This document shows, one piece after another, positions 25,721-33,910 of a stretch of 64,000 nt of DNA. The stretch is from Natrinema pellirubrum DSM 15624 (GTDB lineage: Archaea > Halobacteriota > Halobacteria > Halobacteriales > Natrialbaceae). The position numbers and the translations under genes were made by a program. Under the pieces are notes generated by a model that saw nothing but the letters and a program-made list of their open reading frames with translations, searched no databases and had not been told where the DNA came from. Each line of letters begins with the position of its first letter. Within the stretch, counting starts at the first letter, position 1. The DNA lies in contig NC_019962.1 in the NCBI RefSeq assembly GCF_000230735.2, forward strand, positions 930,001 to 994,000. Reading direction: 5' to 3'.

Positions 25721-27531
25721 AGTTGGTCCTCCGTGAGTGCGAACTGGCCGTTGTCGCCGCCGGAGGGCACCATCGGGTAGACGTTGGCGTCGGGATCGAT
25801 GTGGACGTCGATCACCGAGGGGCCATCGTACGCGATGGCGTCCGCGACGGTGTCGGCGACGTCGTCGTAGTCGTCGATCCGGTACCCCTGTGCGCCGAAG
25901 GCCTCGGCGAGCTTGTCGAACTCGGGCATCCAGCCGTAGTCCGAGGCGGCGTGTCGGCCCTCGAAGAAGGCGTCCTGCCACTGTCGGACCATCCCGATGT
26001 ACTCGTTGTTCAGCACGGCGACCGTGATATCGAGGTCCTCGCGGACCGCGACCGACAGTCCCTGCATCGTCATCAGGAACGAGCCATCGCCGTCGATACA
26101 GACGACGTCTTGGTCGTCGTCGGCCGCCAGTCGTGCGCCGATCGCCGACGGCAGGCCATAGCCCATCGCACCGAGCCCGTGACTCGAGACCCAGGTGCGG
26201 GGTTCGGTGTAGGTCCAGTACTGGCAGGCCCACATCTGGTGTTGGCCGACGCCGGTGGTGACGATGGTGTCGTCGTCGGTGGCCTCGTCCAGGGCCTCGA
26301 CGACGAACTCCGGCTGGACCGGCTTGTCCTTCGGCGCGTCGTAAGCCATCGAGTAGTCGGACTTCCACTGCTGGCACTGAGCGCGCCACTTCTTGGCTTC
26401 CGGCGAGTCGTCGACCGCCTCGCCTAGCTGCTCGACGACGGTTTCGGCGTCGCCGATCAGCGGGTAGTCCGCGTGGATGTTCTTCGAGATCTCCGCGGGA
26501 TCGATGTCGACGTGGATGACCTCCGCCTCGGGCGCGAAGGTCTCGATGCCGCCGGTCAGGCGGTCGTCGAACCGGGTGCCGATCCCGATCAGGGTATCAC
26601 AGTGGGTGATCGCCATGTTGGCGTAGCCGGTGCCGTGCATCCCCGCCATCTCGAGGGATAGCTCGTGGTCTTCGGGGAAGGCACCGATGCCGGGCATCGT
26701 GGTGATGACCGGGATCTCGTGTTCGATCGCGAACTCGCGGCAGGCCTCACTGGCTTCGCCCTTGATGACGCCCCCGCCCAGCAGGAGGGCGGGCCGATCG
26801 GAGTTCTCGATCCGTTCCGCGGCGGCCGCGACGATCTCCTCGTCGGCCCGCTCTTGAACGTCGTAGGTGTCGGGCACTTTCGGTTCGTCGGGCTCGCGGT
26901 CGGTTTCGCCGTTGGTGACGTCTTTCGGCAGGTCGACCAGGGTCGGCCCCGGCCGGCCCTCACGGGCCAGTGCGAAGGCCTCGCTGACGTCGTTTCCGAC
27001 GGTATCGGAGCCGCTCGCGAAGGTGTTGTCCTTCGTGATCGGCGTCGTGACGCCGGTCGTGTCGGTCTCTTGGAAGGCGTCGTTGCCGACGAACTCCGTC
27101 GGGACCTGTCCGGTCAGCGCAAGCATCGGGTCCGAATCCATGTCGGCGTCGGCGATGCCGGTCACGAGATTGGTCGCGCCCGGCCCCGACGTGGCCAGAC
27201 AGACGCCCGGCTCGCCCGAGACGATGCCGTAGGCGTCGGCCGCGTGGGCCGCGCCCTGCTCGTGGGCCATCGTCACGTGGTAGATATCGGAGTCGTACAG
27301 CGCGTCGTAGACGGGCATGATCGCCCCGCCCTGTACGCCGAAGGCGTACTCGACGCCCGCGTTCTCCAACGCGCGGACGACGGCCTCGGCACCCGAGGTG
27401 ACGGGGTCGGTCGTCGTCTCGGTGCCGGCCGCCGGTTCCTCGGTGGCCGCATCGGGCGCGGCGCTGTCGGTGATCTGCTCGTCGTCCTGTTCTTCGTCGG
27501 TCGGTGTGACCTTTGCTGCGCGTTCGCTCAT
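25717..27531 (-). CDS. ilvB: Acetolactate synthase large (catalytic) subunit
   Basis: A 604-residue thiamine-diphosphate enzyme that joins pyruvate with pyruvate or 2-oxobutyrate, the first common step of branched-chain amino acid synthesis. An acidic ~45-residue haloarchaeal extension precedes the catalytic core. The TPP-activating Glu is in MAHEQGAAHAADAYG, the FAD-region motif GIGTRFDDRLTG is present, and the TPP-Mg motif GDGSFLM continues to VLNNEYIGMVRQWQ. It heads the ilvBNC-leuCD run. The intergenic DNA upstream holds TATA-like sequences about 115-140 bases before the start, implying a long 5' leader. Confidence 0.95.
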   Translation of the reverse strand: MSERAAKVTPTDEEQDDEQITDSAAPDAATEEPAAGTETTTDPVTSGAEAVVRALENAGVEYAFGVQGGAIMPVYDALYDSDIYHVTMAHEQGAAHAADAYGIVSGEPGVCLATSGPGATNLVTGIADADMDSDPMLALTGQVPTEFVGNDAFQETDTTGVTTPITKDNTFASGSDTVGNDVSEAFALAREGRPGPTLVDLPKDVTNGETDREPDEPKVPDTYDVQERADEEIVAAAAERIENSDRPALLLGGGVIKGEASEACREFAIEHEIPVITTMPGIGAFPEDHELSLEMAGMHGTGYANMAITHCDTLIGIGTRFDDRLTGGIETFAPEAEVIHVDIDPAEISKNIHADYPLIGDAETVVEQLGEAVDDSPEAKKWRAQCQQWKSDYSMAYDAPKDKPVQPEFVVEALDEATDDDTIVTTGVGQHQMWACQYWTYTEPRTWVSSHGLGAMGYGLPSAIGARLAADDDQDVVCIDGDGSFLMTMQGLSVAVREDLDITVAVLNNEYIGMVRQWQDAFFEGRHAASDYGWMPEFDKLAEAFGAQGYRIDDYDDVADTVADAIAYDGPSVIDVHIDPDANVYPMVPSGGDNGQFALTEDQL

Positions 27532-27654
27532 CGGTTGTCTCCCGCCGTTTGCTGGCGATCGAGTGGTGTACGGTAGTGTGTCATCTGGTGGGTGGCTGAT
27601 CGCTCGAAGAACGATGCGGCGAATTCGGGTCTGAAGCGACGAAGTACTATATGA

Positions 27655-27670
27655 GGGGCTATACTGCCCC
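27655..27670 (-). promoter_or_regulatory. Palindrome around a TATA-like sequence upstream of ilvB
   Basis: On the minus strand GGGGC-AGTATA-GCCCC is a perfect 5-bp inverted repeat around an AT-rich core. A second TATA-like CATATAGTA lies just downstream at 27645-27653. Either would place the transcript start roughly 90-105 bases before the ilvB ATG. A symmetric element here could bind a branched-chain amino acid regulator of the Lrp type. That is inference. Confidence 0.4.
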
Positions 27671-27848
27671 TACAATACGAATCGAACCGAACGCGCTGCT
27701 GTCGACCGCGTTGGCGGACATCGACAGGGAAGCGCGGACCGTCATTACTGTCTACGTAGCTCCCTCGAGGGACATAACCCTTACGAGTGTGCCCGATCGA
27801 ACGCGACAGCCGCTGCTCGCGGCGGGTGGCAAACGGGGAGGACATCGC

Positions 27849-29105
27849 TCAGATCCGCACCTCCTCCTCGTTCCGGCGCTCGACGCCGGCCTCTTCGGCG
27901 AAGCGCTCTAAGTCGTCGACAGTGACTCGGCGCTTCTCGGCCCCGTAGTCCTTGACGCGGCGGGTGACCGCCTTGACCTGCTCGTCGGTGGGCTCGAAGC
28001 CGCGCTCGACGAGTCGCTCTCGGACCGAGTGGGTCCCGGTGTGTTTCCCCATGACCAGTCGGCGCTCGGCACCGACCATCTCGGGGGTCATGACGCCGGG
28101 TTCGAAGGTGTCGGAGTTCTCGATGACGCCGGCGGCGTGGATACCGCTCTCGTGGGAGAAGGCGTTGGCACCGACGACGGGCTTGTTGCCCGGCGTGTCC
28201 ATCCCGCTTTTCTCCTCGACGACGCTCGAGAGTTCGGTGATGCGCGTCGTGTCGATCCCGGTGTCGCACTGGTAGAGCGACTCGATGGCCATCACGTACT
28301 CCTCGTAGGCGGCGTTGCCGGCCCGCTCGCCGATCGAGTTGACCGAGACCTGCGCCTGTGCCGCGCCGGCTTCGATGCCGGCCAGCGCGTTGGCGGTGGC
28401 CAGCCCGAAGTCGTCGTGGGTGTGGACGTCGACCCGTGCGTCCGTGTGGGCACAGACCTTCTCGATCATGGCCCGGAATCGGGTCGGCGTCGCGACCCCG
28501 CAGGTGTCGGGGATGTTGATCCAGTCGGTGCCTGCCTCGGTGACCGCTTCGATCACGTCGATCAGGTACTCCTCGTCGGTCCGGGTCGCATCCATCGGCG
28601 AGAACATGCAGGTCGCGCCTGCCTCTTTGATGCGTTCGACCGACTCGACTGCGCGCTGTACGACTTCCTCCCGGGTGGCATGCATCGAGTCCTCGATCTG
28701 GACGTCGCTGGTGGAGACGAACGTATGCACCATCTCGACGCCGGAATCGAGGGCCGCTTCGATGTCACCGTCGACGACGCGGGCTAAGCCACAGGTCGTC
28801 GAACTGGTTGCCGAAGCGATATCACGAACGGCTTCGAACTCCGCGTCGGAGTTGACGGGGAACCCGGCTTCGATGACGTGGGTTCCCATCTCGTCCAAGA
28901 TGGACGCGATCTGCCGTTTGTCGTCGTAGGAAAACGATGTGCCGGGCGACTGTTCGCCGTCCCGGAGGGTCGTATCGAAGACACGTGCTGACTCTATTTC
29001 GTCAGTGGAATCTAACGTGCCCTGGAAGAACTCGACCCCCCTGACTGTTGTCAGAGGATGGGCTGTCTTGTGAAGACATTGTATCTCAACCCGAGGTGCG
29101 ACCAT
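27849..29105 (-). CDS. leuA: 2-isopropylmalate synthase or (R)-citramalate synthase, LeuA family
   Basis: A DRE-TIM metallolyase that condenses acetyl-CoA with 2-oxoisovalerate (leucine) or pyruvate (isoleucine). RVFDTTLRDGEQSPG is the active-site signature and VDVHTHDDFGLATANAL carries the metal His pair. SVNSIGERAGNAAYEEYVMA and FSHESGIHAAGV are family motifs. The regulatory dimer domain of bacterial LeuA is absent, so the two activities cannot be told apart. The listed start is the first ATG of the open frame, but a TATA-like box touches it, so it is probably not in the transcript. A better start at 29079 (MSSQDSPSSDNSQG) is one base out of frame at a G6 tract at 29036-29041; see findings. 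A separate promoter from ilvB is indicated by a 317-base gap. Confidence 0.9.
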   Translation of the reverse strand: MVAPRVEIQCLHKTAHPLTTVRGVEFFQGTLDSTDEIESARVFDTTLRDGEQSPGTSFSYDDKRQIASILDEMGTHVIEAGFPVNSDAEFEAVRDIASATSSTTCGLARVVDGDIEAALDSGVEMVHTFVSTSDVQIEDSMHATREEVVQRAVESVERIKEAGATCMFSPMDATRTDEEYLIDVIEAVTEAGTDWINIPDTCGVATPTRFRAMIEKVCAHTDARVDVHTHDDFGLATANALAGIEAGAAQAQVSVNSIGERAGNAAYEEYVMAIESLYQCDTGIDTTRITELSSVVEEKSGMDTPGNKPVVGANAFSHESGIHAAGVIENSDTFEPGVMTPEMVGAERRLVMGKHTGTHSVRERLVERGFEPTDEQVKAVTRRVKDYGAEKRRVTVDDLERFAEEAGVERRNEEEVRI

Positions 29106-29106
29106 G

Positions 29107-29115
29107 TATATAAAA
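29107..29115 (-). promoter_or_regulatory. TATA-like box of leuA
   Basis: On the minus strand TTTTATATA stands out in GC-rich DNA. Its centre is about 32 bases before the ATG at 29079 and only a few bases before the ATG at 29105. Haloarchaeal transcripts usually start about 25-27 bases after the TATA centre, so this box predicts a transcript starting near 29085. Confidence 0.55.
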
Positions 29116-29516
29116 CTACCGCTGCGGGCGGAGCCGTCGGCGGGCTGAACGTTCTCGATCGATCGTGAAGAACCGAAAAATCGCATGACGGCTGCGGCAT
29201 ATTATCGACATATATGACCTAGTACAGTATGTGGTATTCCGTCCGATCGGCCCGAACGAACCGCGATCGCCCCCGTTTCGTAGCCGATCGGGGCCGGTTC
29301 GTCGCTCGCAAGCGCTGGCGCGCGCTCCGCGGTGAACGTTCGGGCAGCCAGTATCGTGTTCATCCCCGAACGTTAGATGTAAGCCCACAACAGCCGTAAT
29401 AAGTGTGTGATCGTCCACTTCTATCCGACTCGTCGGGTGATCCTCGAGGGCGGTCGTCGTGGCGGGCAGACGCGCGGATGAACACTTTATACCCTCTTGT
29501 GGTAGGGACCGGCGGC
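29116..29516. other. Divergent intergenic region between leuA and the ferritin-like gene
   Basis: About 400 bases without a supported gene. It is moderately AT-rich near 29190-29240. On the right it ends with a TATA-like TTTATAC at 29486-29492, 28 bases before the ferritin-like start. I see no RNA gene or repeat in it. Confidence 0.5.
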
Positions 29517-29972
29517 ATGACGACCGACGAGATCACCGACCTGCTGACCGGCGCGTACATCGACGAACTCGAGACCGTAATGAACTACCAGACCAACGCG
29601 ATCGTCCTCGATGGCATCCACGCCGAGGAGGTCAAGACGAGCCTCGAGGAGGACATTCAGGAGGAACTCGACCACGCCAGAATACTCGGCGAGCGGCTGA
29701 AACAGCTCGACGAGTCGCCGCCGGGTTCGGAGTCGTTCGAGGCCAACCAGCACAGCCTCCAGCCCCCCGAAGATACGACCGACGTCCAGTCGGTCATCGA
29801 GGGGGTCCTCGAGGCAGAGGAAGACGCCATCGAGACCTACCGGTCGCTGATCGAGGCCGCGACCGAGGCCAACGATCCCGTTACGGAGGACGTAGCGGTG
29901 ACGATCCTCGCCGACGAGGAGGCCCACCGGACGGAGTTTCGCGGGTTCCAGAAGGAGTTCCCGATGGACTGA
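29517..29972 (+). CDS. Ferritin-like diiron domain protein
   Basis: A 151-residue four-helix protein of the ferritin-like superfamily. The first helix pair has Glu in AYIDELETVMNYQ and the E-x2-H motif in EELDHARIL. The second pair has VLEAEEDAIETYRSLIEAA and DEEAHRTEFRGF. Together these give two E and E-x2-H sets for a dinuclear metal site. Iron storage, Dps-like protection or an oxidase role cannot be separated. The start MTTDEITDLL has a TATA-like box 28 bases upstream, so the transcript is probably leaderless. It is divergent from leuA. Confidence 0.85.
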   Translation: MTTDEITDLLTGAYIDELETVMNYQTNAIVLDGIHAEEVKTSLEEDIQEELDHARILGERLKQLDESPPGSESFEANQHSLQPPEDTTDVQSVIEGVLEAEEDAIETYRSLIEAATEANDPVTEDVAVTILADEEAHRTEFRGFQKEFPMD

Positions 29973-30063
29973 TAGGCCTATCCGTTCGCCTCCGCGCGCG
30001 AACTGCCAGAGGACGGAATCAATCCCCGATATTTTCTCCACTAGCGCGTATAGATATAGCAGT

Positions 30064-30273
30064 ATGAGTGAGATATACGACCGTCTCGACAGTTGGCTAG
30101 AACAGCGCTCCCGTGGTCAATCCGCCGTTTTTGTCGGTGTGTTGTCCGCTCTCGGGTATGCCGTCCTTGCCACAGTGCTACGGATCGAGCCGTCACCGAT
30201 CGCTGCAGGTCTCTCTCTGGGGATCATGATGACGATAGTGACGTATCTGTTCACCTTTGCTCACAAGGAGTAG
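30064..30273 (+). CDS. Small two-helix membrane protein
   Basis: A 69-residue protein with a charged N terminus (MSEIYDRLDSWLEQRSRGQS), then two hydrophobic segments (AVFVGVLSALGYAVLATVL and PIAAGLSLGIMMTIVTYLFTF) and a short charged end (AHKE). Both termini should be on the same side of the membrane. The function is unknown. An AT-rich stretch 25-35 bases before the ATG could be its promoter. Confidence 0.6.
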   Translation: MSEIYDRLDSWLEQRSRGQSAVFVGVLSALGYAVLATVLRIEPSPIAAGLSLGIMMTIVTYLFTFAHKE

Positions 30274-30508
30274 GGATCCGAGAAGTGCCACCGTGAACAC
30301 CACGTACTCGGTCAACTCCCCAGCAATAGACTCGGAAAGGAGGCGATCGGGATCGTCAGTCCGAAGTTGGCGGCCAATCTCGTCACAGCGGGCCTTAGAC
30401 AGACGACGACTTCCGTCGCGTGATCACGTGAGAGTTCTTGCTCTCTCGAACGACAGCGCAAACGGTTGGGGGCGAACGTTTTTCTCGTCGCGCTGCCATC
30501 CACGGCGC

Positions 30509-30799
30509 ATGAGCGATTTCGACCTCGACCTCCGGACCGTCGAGGAACACATCGACGACGAACTCGAGATCGAGGGCAGCATCGTACTGGGCGTCCTCGA
30601 TGGGGAAACCCCGGCCGAGGAGTGGCTCGAGACGATCTCGAAGGGGAACGTCCTCGTGTTGAACGTCGAGGGCGATGTCAACGAGTTGGCCGCGGGGTTC
30701 GCGCGGGATGTCAGGGAGGAAGGTGGTAACCTGGTTCACTTCCGGGGGTTCCTGCTGGTGACGCCGCCGGGCGTGGACGTGAGTACCGAGCGACTCTGA
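30509..30799 (+). CDS. Conserved haloarchaeal protein, DUF5779-like
   Basis: A 96-residue acidic protein beginning MSDFDLDLRTVEEHIDDELE. The body reads as a small alpha/beta domain: SIVLGVLDGETPAEEWLETI, NVLVLNVEGDVNELAAGFARDV, and LVHFRGFLLVTPPGVDV. I recognise it as a DUF5779-type haloarchaeal protein with no assigned function. It ends 32 bases before the stop of the convergent VOC gene. Confidence 0.8.
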   Translation: MSDFDLDLRTVEEHIDDELEIEGSIVLGVLDGETPAEEWLETISKGNVLVLNVEGDVNELAAGFARDVREEGGNLVHFRGFLLVTPPGVDVSTERL

Positions 30800-30830
30800 G
30801 ACTGTTCTCGAGACCACGTGGCCGGCCCAC

Positions 30831-31517
30831 TCAGCCGCTGGTGAACGTCAGGACGTGCCCGTCCGGATCCCGGACCACGACCTCGTCAGCCGCCTCGCGC
30901 TCGAGCGAGCCGATCCGATCCCGGACGGCGGCGAGTGCCGCGGCCGGCTCGTCGGTCTCGAACCCGAGGTCGACGTGGACACCGCCGCGGGCGTCGGCGA
31001 GGCCGAGGTGGGGTTCCCACAGTTCCAGCGCCATCGGACCCTGCAGCCGCACACGCTTGCGGTCGTCGCCCTCGTCGACCGTTTCGAAGCCCAGGGCCTC
31101 GTAGAACCGGTGGGCGCGCTCGAGGTCGCGGACCTCGAGGACGACCTCGAAGAGCCCGTCGATGCCCGGCCCAGCCACGTCCTGTTGCCCGAGTTCGACG
31201 CAGTTGCCGTCGGGATCGTACAGATACAGCGATCGAGCGGGCCCGAACTGCGCTTCCTCGAGGTCGTAGCCCTCGCTCAGTCGCTCCCACCAGTCGTCGT
31301 ACTCGGCGTCGGGAATCGAGAGCGCGAAGTGGGTATGGAGCCCGCCCCGCGGAATCCCGTCGGGCCGGCGACAGACGAGATCGGTGTCGCCGGCCGCGAA
31401 GACGACCTCGCGGGGGCCGCGCTCGCACACCGTCAGTCCCAGTGCTTTCTCGTAGAACGCCGCTGCCGGCTCGAGGTACTTGGCCTCGAGCGCCAGCCAG
31501 GCCAGCCCGGAGAGCAT
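30831..31517 (-). CDS. VOC family (glyoxalase/extradiol dioxygenase-like) protein
   Basis: A 228-residue protein with two tandem vicinal-oxygen-chelate modules, residues ~1-110 and ~115-228. Candidate metal ligands are His in GLHTHFALS and Glu in DPDGNCVELG; the second module has GGVHVDLGF and the strand DPDGHVLTFTSG. The two-module arrangement recalls catechol 2,3-dioxygenase-like proteins, but the substrate is unknown. The start MLSGLAWLALEAKYLEPA was chosen because the fold begins there; an in-frame start nine codons earlier is possible. Confidence 0.85.
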   Translation of the reverse strand: MLSGLAWLALEAKYLEPAAAFYEKALGLTVCERGPREVVFAAGDTDLVCRRPDGIPRGGLHTHFALSIPDAEYDDWWERLSEGYDLEEAQFGPARSLYLYDPDGNCVELGQQDVAGPGIDGLFEVVLEVRDLERAHRFYEALGFETVDEGDDRKRVRLQGPMALELWEPHLGLADARGGVHVDLGFETDEPAAALAAVRDRIGSLEREAADEVVVRDPDGHVLTFTSG

Positions 31518-31640
31518 GGCCGACCGTACGGGCGACGGGCGCATAGAAGCCTCGCCGTGTTGCGCTTGGCCGTCGACAACGACGGCCGCGTGAGACGGAG
31601 TTTACCGACGTTTATGCGTCGGTGGCCCATAACACACGAC

Positions 31641-32324
31641 ATGGGTTTTCGCGCCGACGAACGAGCAACGGAGTTCCGAGAGATCGATCGATTCGACGGC
31701 GGTGTCGGGTGGATCGCCCACCCCGACGAACGGATGCAGCGGGCCAGTCACGCCCTCGAGATCGACGGTGAGGTCTGGGTGATCGATCCGGTCGACGCCG
31801 AGGGGCTCGACGATCTGTTGGCCGAGTTCGGCGACGTGGCCGGCGTCGTCGTCGGACTCGACCGACACAAACGCGACGCCGCGACGATCGCGAACCGCCA
31901 CGACGTTCCGGTTTACCTCCCGGAGTGGTTCAACGGCGTCACCGGCGACATCGACGCCGCGGTCGCTCGGTTCGACGACGAACTCTCCGACACCGGGCTC
32001 CGGGCGATCACCGTCGTCGACAACCGCTTCTGGCAGGAGGTGGCCCTCTATAATCCGACCGACGGAACGCTCATGGTCCCCGAGTCGGTCGGATCCGTCG
32101 ACTACTTCCTGACCGGCGACGAGACGCTCGGCGTCCATCCGGCCCTGCGACTGAAACCGCCCCGGTCGGCGCTTCGCGGTGTCGCTCCCGAACGCGTTCT
32201 CGTCGGCCACGGTGCCGGCGTAATGGAGAACGCGGCGGCCGTCCTCGAGGCTGCGCTCTCGAGATCGCGAAAACGGGCCCCGCGGCTGTACGCGGGGACC
32301 GCCTGGGAGATGCTGCCGTTCTGA
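31641..32324 (+). CDS. Metallo-beta-lactamase-fold-like protein lacking the metal motif
   Basis: A 227-residue protein. GEVWVIDPVDAEGLDDLL, then VAGVVVGLDRHKRDAATIANRHDVPVYLPEW, then a late PERVLVGHGAGVMENAA follow the order of a metallo-beta-lactamase fold. The usual H-x-H-x-D-H metal motif is replaced by D-R-H-K-R-D, so classical two-zinc catalysis is not expected. It may have a different metal site or a binding role. A Tyr/Trp-rich loop around DNRFWQEVALYNP lies before the C-terminal part. It is divergent from the VOC gene. Confidence 0.78.
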   Translation: MGFRADERATEFREIDRFDGGVGWIAHPDERMQRASHALEIDGEVWVIDPVDAEGLDDLLAEFGDVAGVVVGLDRHKRDAATIANRHDVPVYLPEWFNGVTGDIDAAVARFDDELSDTGLRAITVVDNRFWQEVALYNPTDGTLMVPESVGSVDYFLTGDETLGVHPALRLKPPRSALRGVAPERVLVGHGAGVMENAAAVLEAALSRSRKRAPRLYAGTAWEMLPF

Positions 32325-32377
32325 ACGAGGGTCACGTCGGGGAATACATCTAACTAGCAGCACCCCATAGGACGCCT

Positions 32378-32800
32378 GTGGTCTACGTCACTCGCGGTCT
32401 CGTCGACGTCCTGCTGGATCTGGCCAGCGATGCGGACCCCGACGAGCTGACGACCGGCGTCTCGGTCTCGCCGGCCGGCGACCTCGAGGGTGCGGCCGAC
32501 CTCCCGCCGGAGACGCCGGTCTTTACCGACTTCTTCCTGCCGGACCCCGGCAACGCCGTCAACGCCGTGTTCGGCGTGAACCTGTCGACGCCCGCCCGCC
32601 AGACACAGGGGCAGTTCGTCTCCCATCCCGTCGGCGAACTCGCAGTGACCCGCCGCGACGACCTCGCGGAAATCGTCTTCGTGGCCGTCCCGCCGTGGCA
32701 GCCCGACGAGAACTCGTTCGCGGCGTTCGACCGCAGCGGCCGCCGCAAACCCCTCGAGATCGTCGACGCCACGCCGCCGGGGAAGTCACTGACGGACTGA
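32378..32800 (+). CDS. Conserved hypothetical protein with GTG start
   Basis: A 140-residue protein, probably starting at GTG (MVYVTRGLVDVLLDLASDAD). There are no earlier suitable starts after the preceding stop. It reads as a compact beta-rich domain with VSVSPAGDLEGA, PVFTDFFLPDPGNAVNAVFGVN and VSHPVGELAVTRRDD, followed by AEIVFVAVPPW and a basic tail. I recognise no family with a defined function. It lies 53 bases after the preceding gene on the same strand and could be transcribed with it. Confidence 0.72.
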   Translation: MVYVTRGLVDVLLDLASDADPDELTTGVSVSPAGDLEGAADLPPETPVFTDFFLPDPGNAVNAVFGVNLSTPARQTQGQFVSHPVGELAVTRRDDLAEIVFVAVPPWQPDENSFAAFDRSGRRKPLEIVDATPPGKSLTD

Positions 32801-32869
32801 CACACGCGGTCGGGTCGAGCGGCGTCGACACCAGCGGGCGGAAAAACGAAGCGACGGGTGGCTCGAGCA

Positions 32870-33001
32870 TCAGATCCCGGTCGTGACCGGCAACTCGCCG
32901 TCATCGATGATTCGGTCGATGATGCGACTCGGACTCCGATCGCGCCCTTTGTCGTCGGGCTCGTCGGTATCCTCGGATGGGAAGTTCGGAACGTGTGGCA
33001 T
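32870..33001 (-). CDS. Small acidic protein, 43 residues
   Basis: A 43-codon frame on the minus strand, beginning MPHVPNFPSEDTDEPDDKG and ending in IIDDGELPVTTGI. Its composition is acidic and protein-like for a haloarchaeon, with a final short helix or strand. No family is recognised. It fills the otherwise empty space between a plus-strand gene and the ribbon-helix-helix gene. Translation is not proven; the alternative is a chance frame. Confidence 0.45.
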   Translation of the reverse strand: MPHVPNFPSEDTDEPDDKGRDRSPSRIIDRIIDDGELPVTTGI

Positions 33002-33127
33002 CGGTCTCCCTCCAGTCGACGCTAGCGCCCTCGAGCGGCAAAAATGCTACCCCGCCGTCGCCGGATCGAAGCGGCTCCGACCCGGCCGGACGATCCACAC
33101 GAAACGGTGCGACCGGGAAGCCACGGT

Positions 33128-33337
33128 CTACTCGAGGTAGCCGAGTCCGCGGAGCTGTTCGGTGATCTCTTCGAACTCCGCTTCGGTGAGTTCGCCCTCC
33201 TTCTGGTGTTGGATCACGATGCTACGAAGCAGGAACCGGACGAGGTCGCTCGTACTCTGAAAGCTCGTGCCTTCGATGGTGTCTTCGACGCGGTCCGCGA
33301 GGTCCTTCGGGATCGACACAGTGGTGTATTCGGTCAT
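33128..33337 (-). CDS. Ribbon-helix-helix (CopG-type) regulator
   Basis: A 69-residue protein. MTEYTTVSIPKDLADRVEDT is the classical ribbon-helix-helix opening: a strand that inserts into the DNA major groove, then helix 1. FQSTSDLVRFLLRSIVIQHQ is helix 2. The acidic C-terminal extension (ELTEAEFEEITEQLRGLG) forms another helix. Such proteins act as dimers binding operator DNA, often regulating their own gene. No toxin or partner gene is adjacent. Its target is unknown. Confidence 0.82.
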   Translation of the reverse strand: MTEYTTVSIPKDLADRVEDTIEGTSFQSTSDLVRFLLRSIVIQHQKEGELTEAEFEEITEQLRGLGYLE

Positions 33338-33486
33338 ACGCCATACTCCGTCGCGGTCCTCAAAGGCGTGTCGACGGGCGACGCTCGTCGGTGACTCGTC
33401 TCGTGGTCGTTTCCGGCCGATCGCCGTCGACCTCGACCGTCTCCACAGCCATTTTTATATCCGGCTCCGTATCGAGAGGTACAGGT

Positions 33487-33816
33487 ATGGGAGTCCGGCC
33501 ACCATCGAGCGGCGACGACGAGGAACCCGACAGCATCGAGTTCGGCATCGCGGCCGTCGACGCCCGCCTCACGGACGCCGAGTTGCGCTTTCCGGCCACG
33601 AAAGACGACGTCAACGCGGCACTCGGCCACGAGCGCATTCCCTACGACGTCCACGGTAACGACGTGGCGCTGTCCGAGATGCTCGAGCGGGTTCCGGCCC
33701 GACAGTTCGAGTCCCGGCAGGAACTGTTGAACGCGCTCCACGAGCCTTTCGAGGAGTATCGGCGGAACCGTTCGGGTGGGGTCGTCGCACAGGTCCGTTC
33801 ACTGTTGCCTTTCTGA
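33487..33816 (+). CDS. Conserved haloarchaeal protein, DUF5789-like
   Basis: A 109-residue acidic protein. The central ~80 residues have the pattern DAELRFPATKDDVNAALGHERIPYD, then LSEMLERVPARQFESRQELLNAL, as in DUF5789-type small haloarchaeal proteins. Their function is not known. The start MGVRPPSSGDDEEPDS follows an AT-rich stretch (TTTTTATAT, about 25-35 bases upstream), which supports a leaderless transcript. It is convergent with aglJ. Confidence 0.78.
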   Translation: MGVRPPSSGDDEEPDSIEFGIAAVDARLTDAELRFPATKDDVNAALGHERIPYDVHGNDVALSEMLERVPARQFESRQELLNALHEPFEEYRRNRSGGVVAQVRSLLPF

Positions 33817-33910
33817 ACGAGTTGCTCGAACCGTTGCGGTGCGTTATCGACCACGAGAGCGATAGCCGGGAGCGTCTCGACGCCCGTCAACGACGCCGCT
33901 CGAACGGCTG

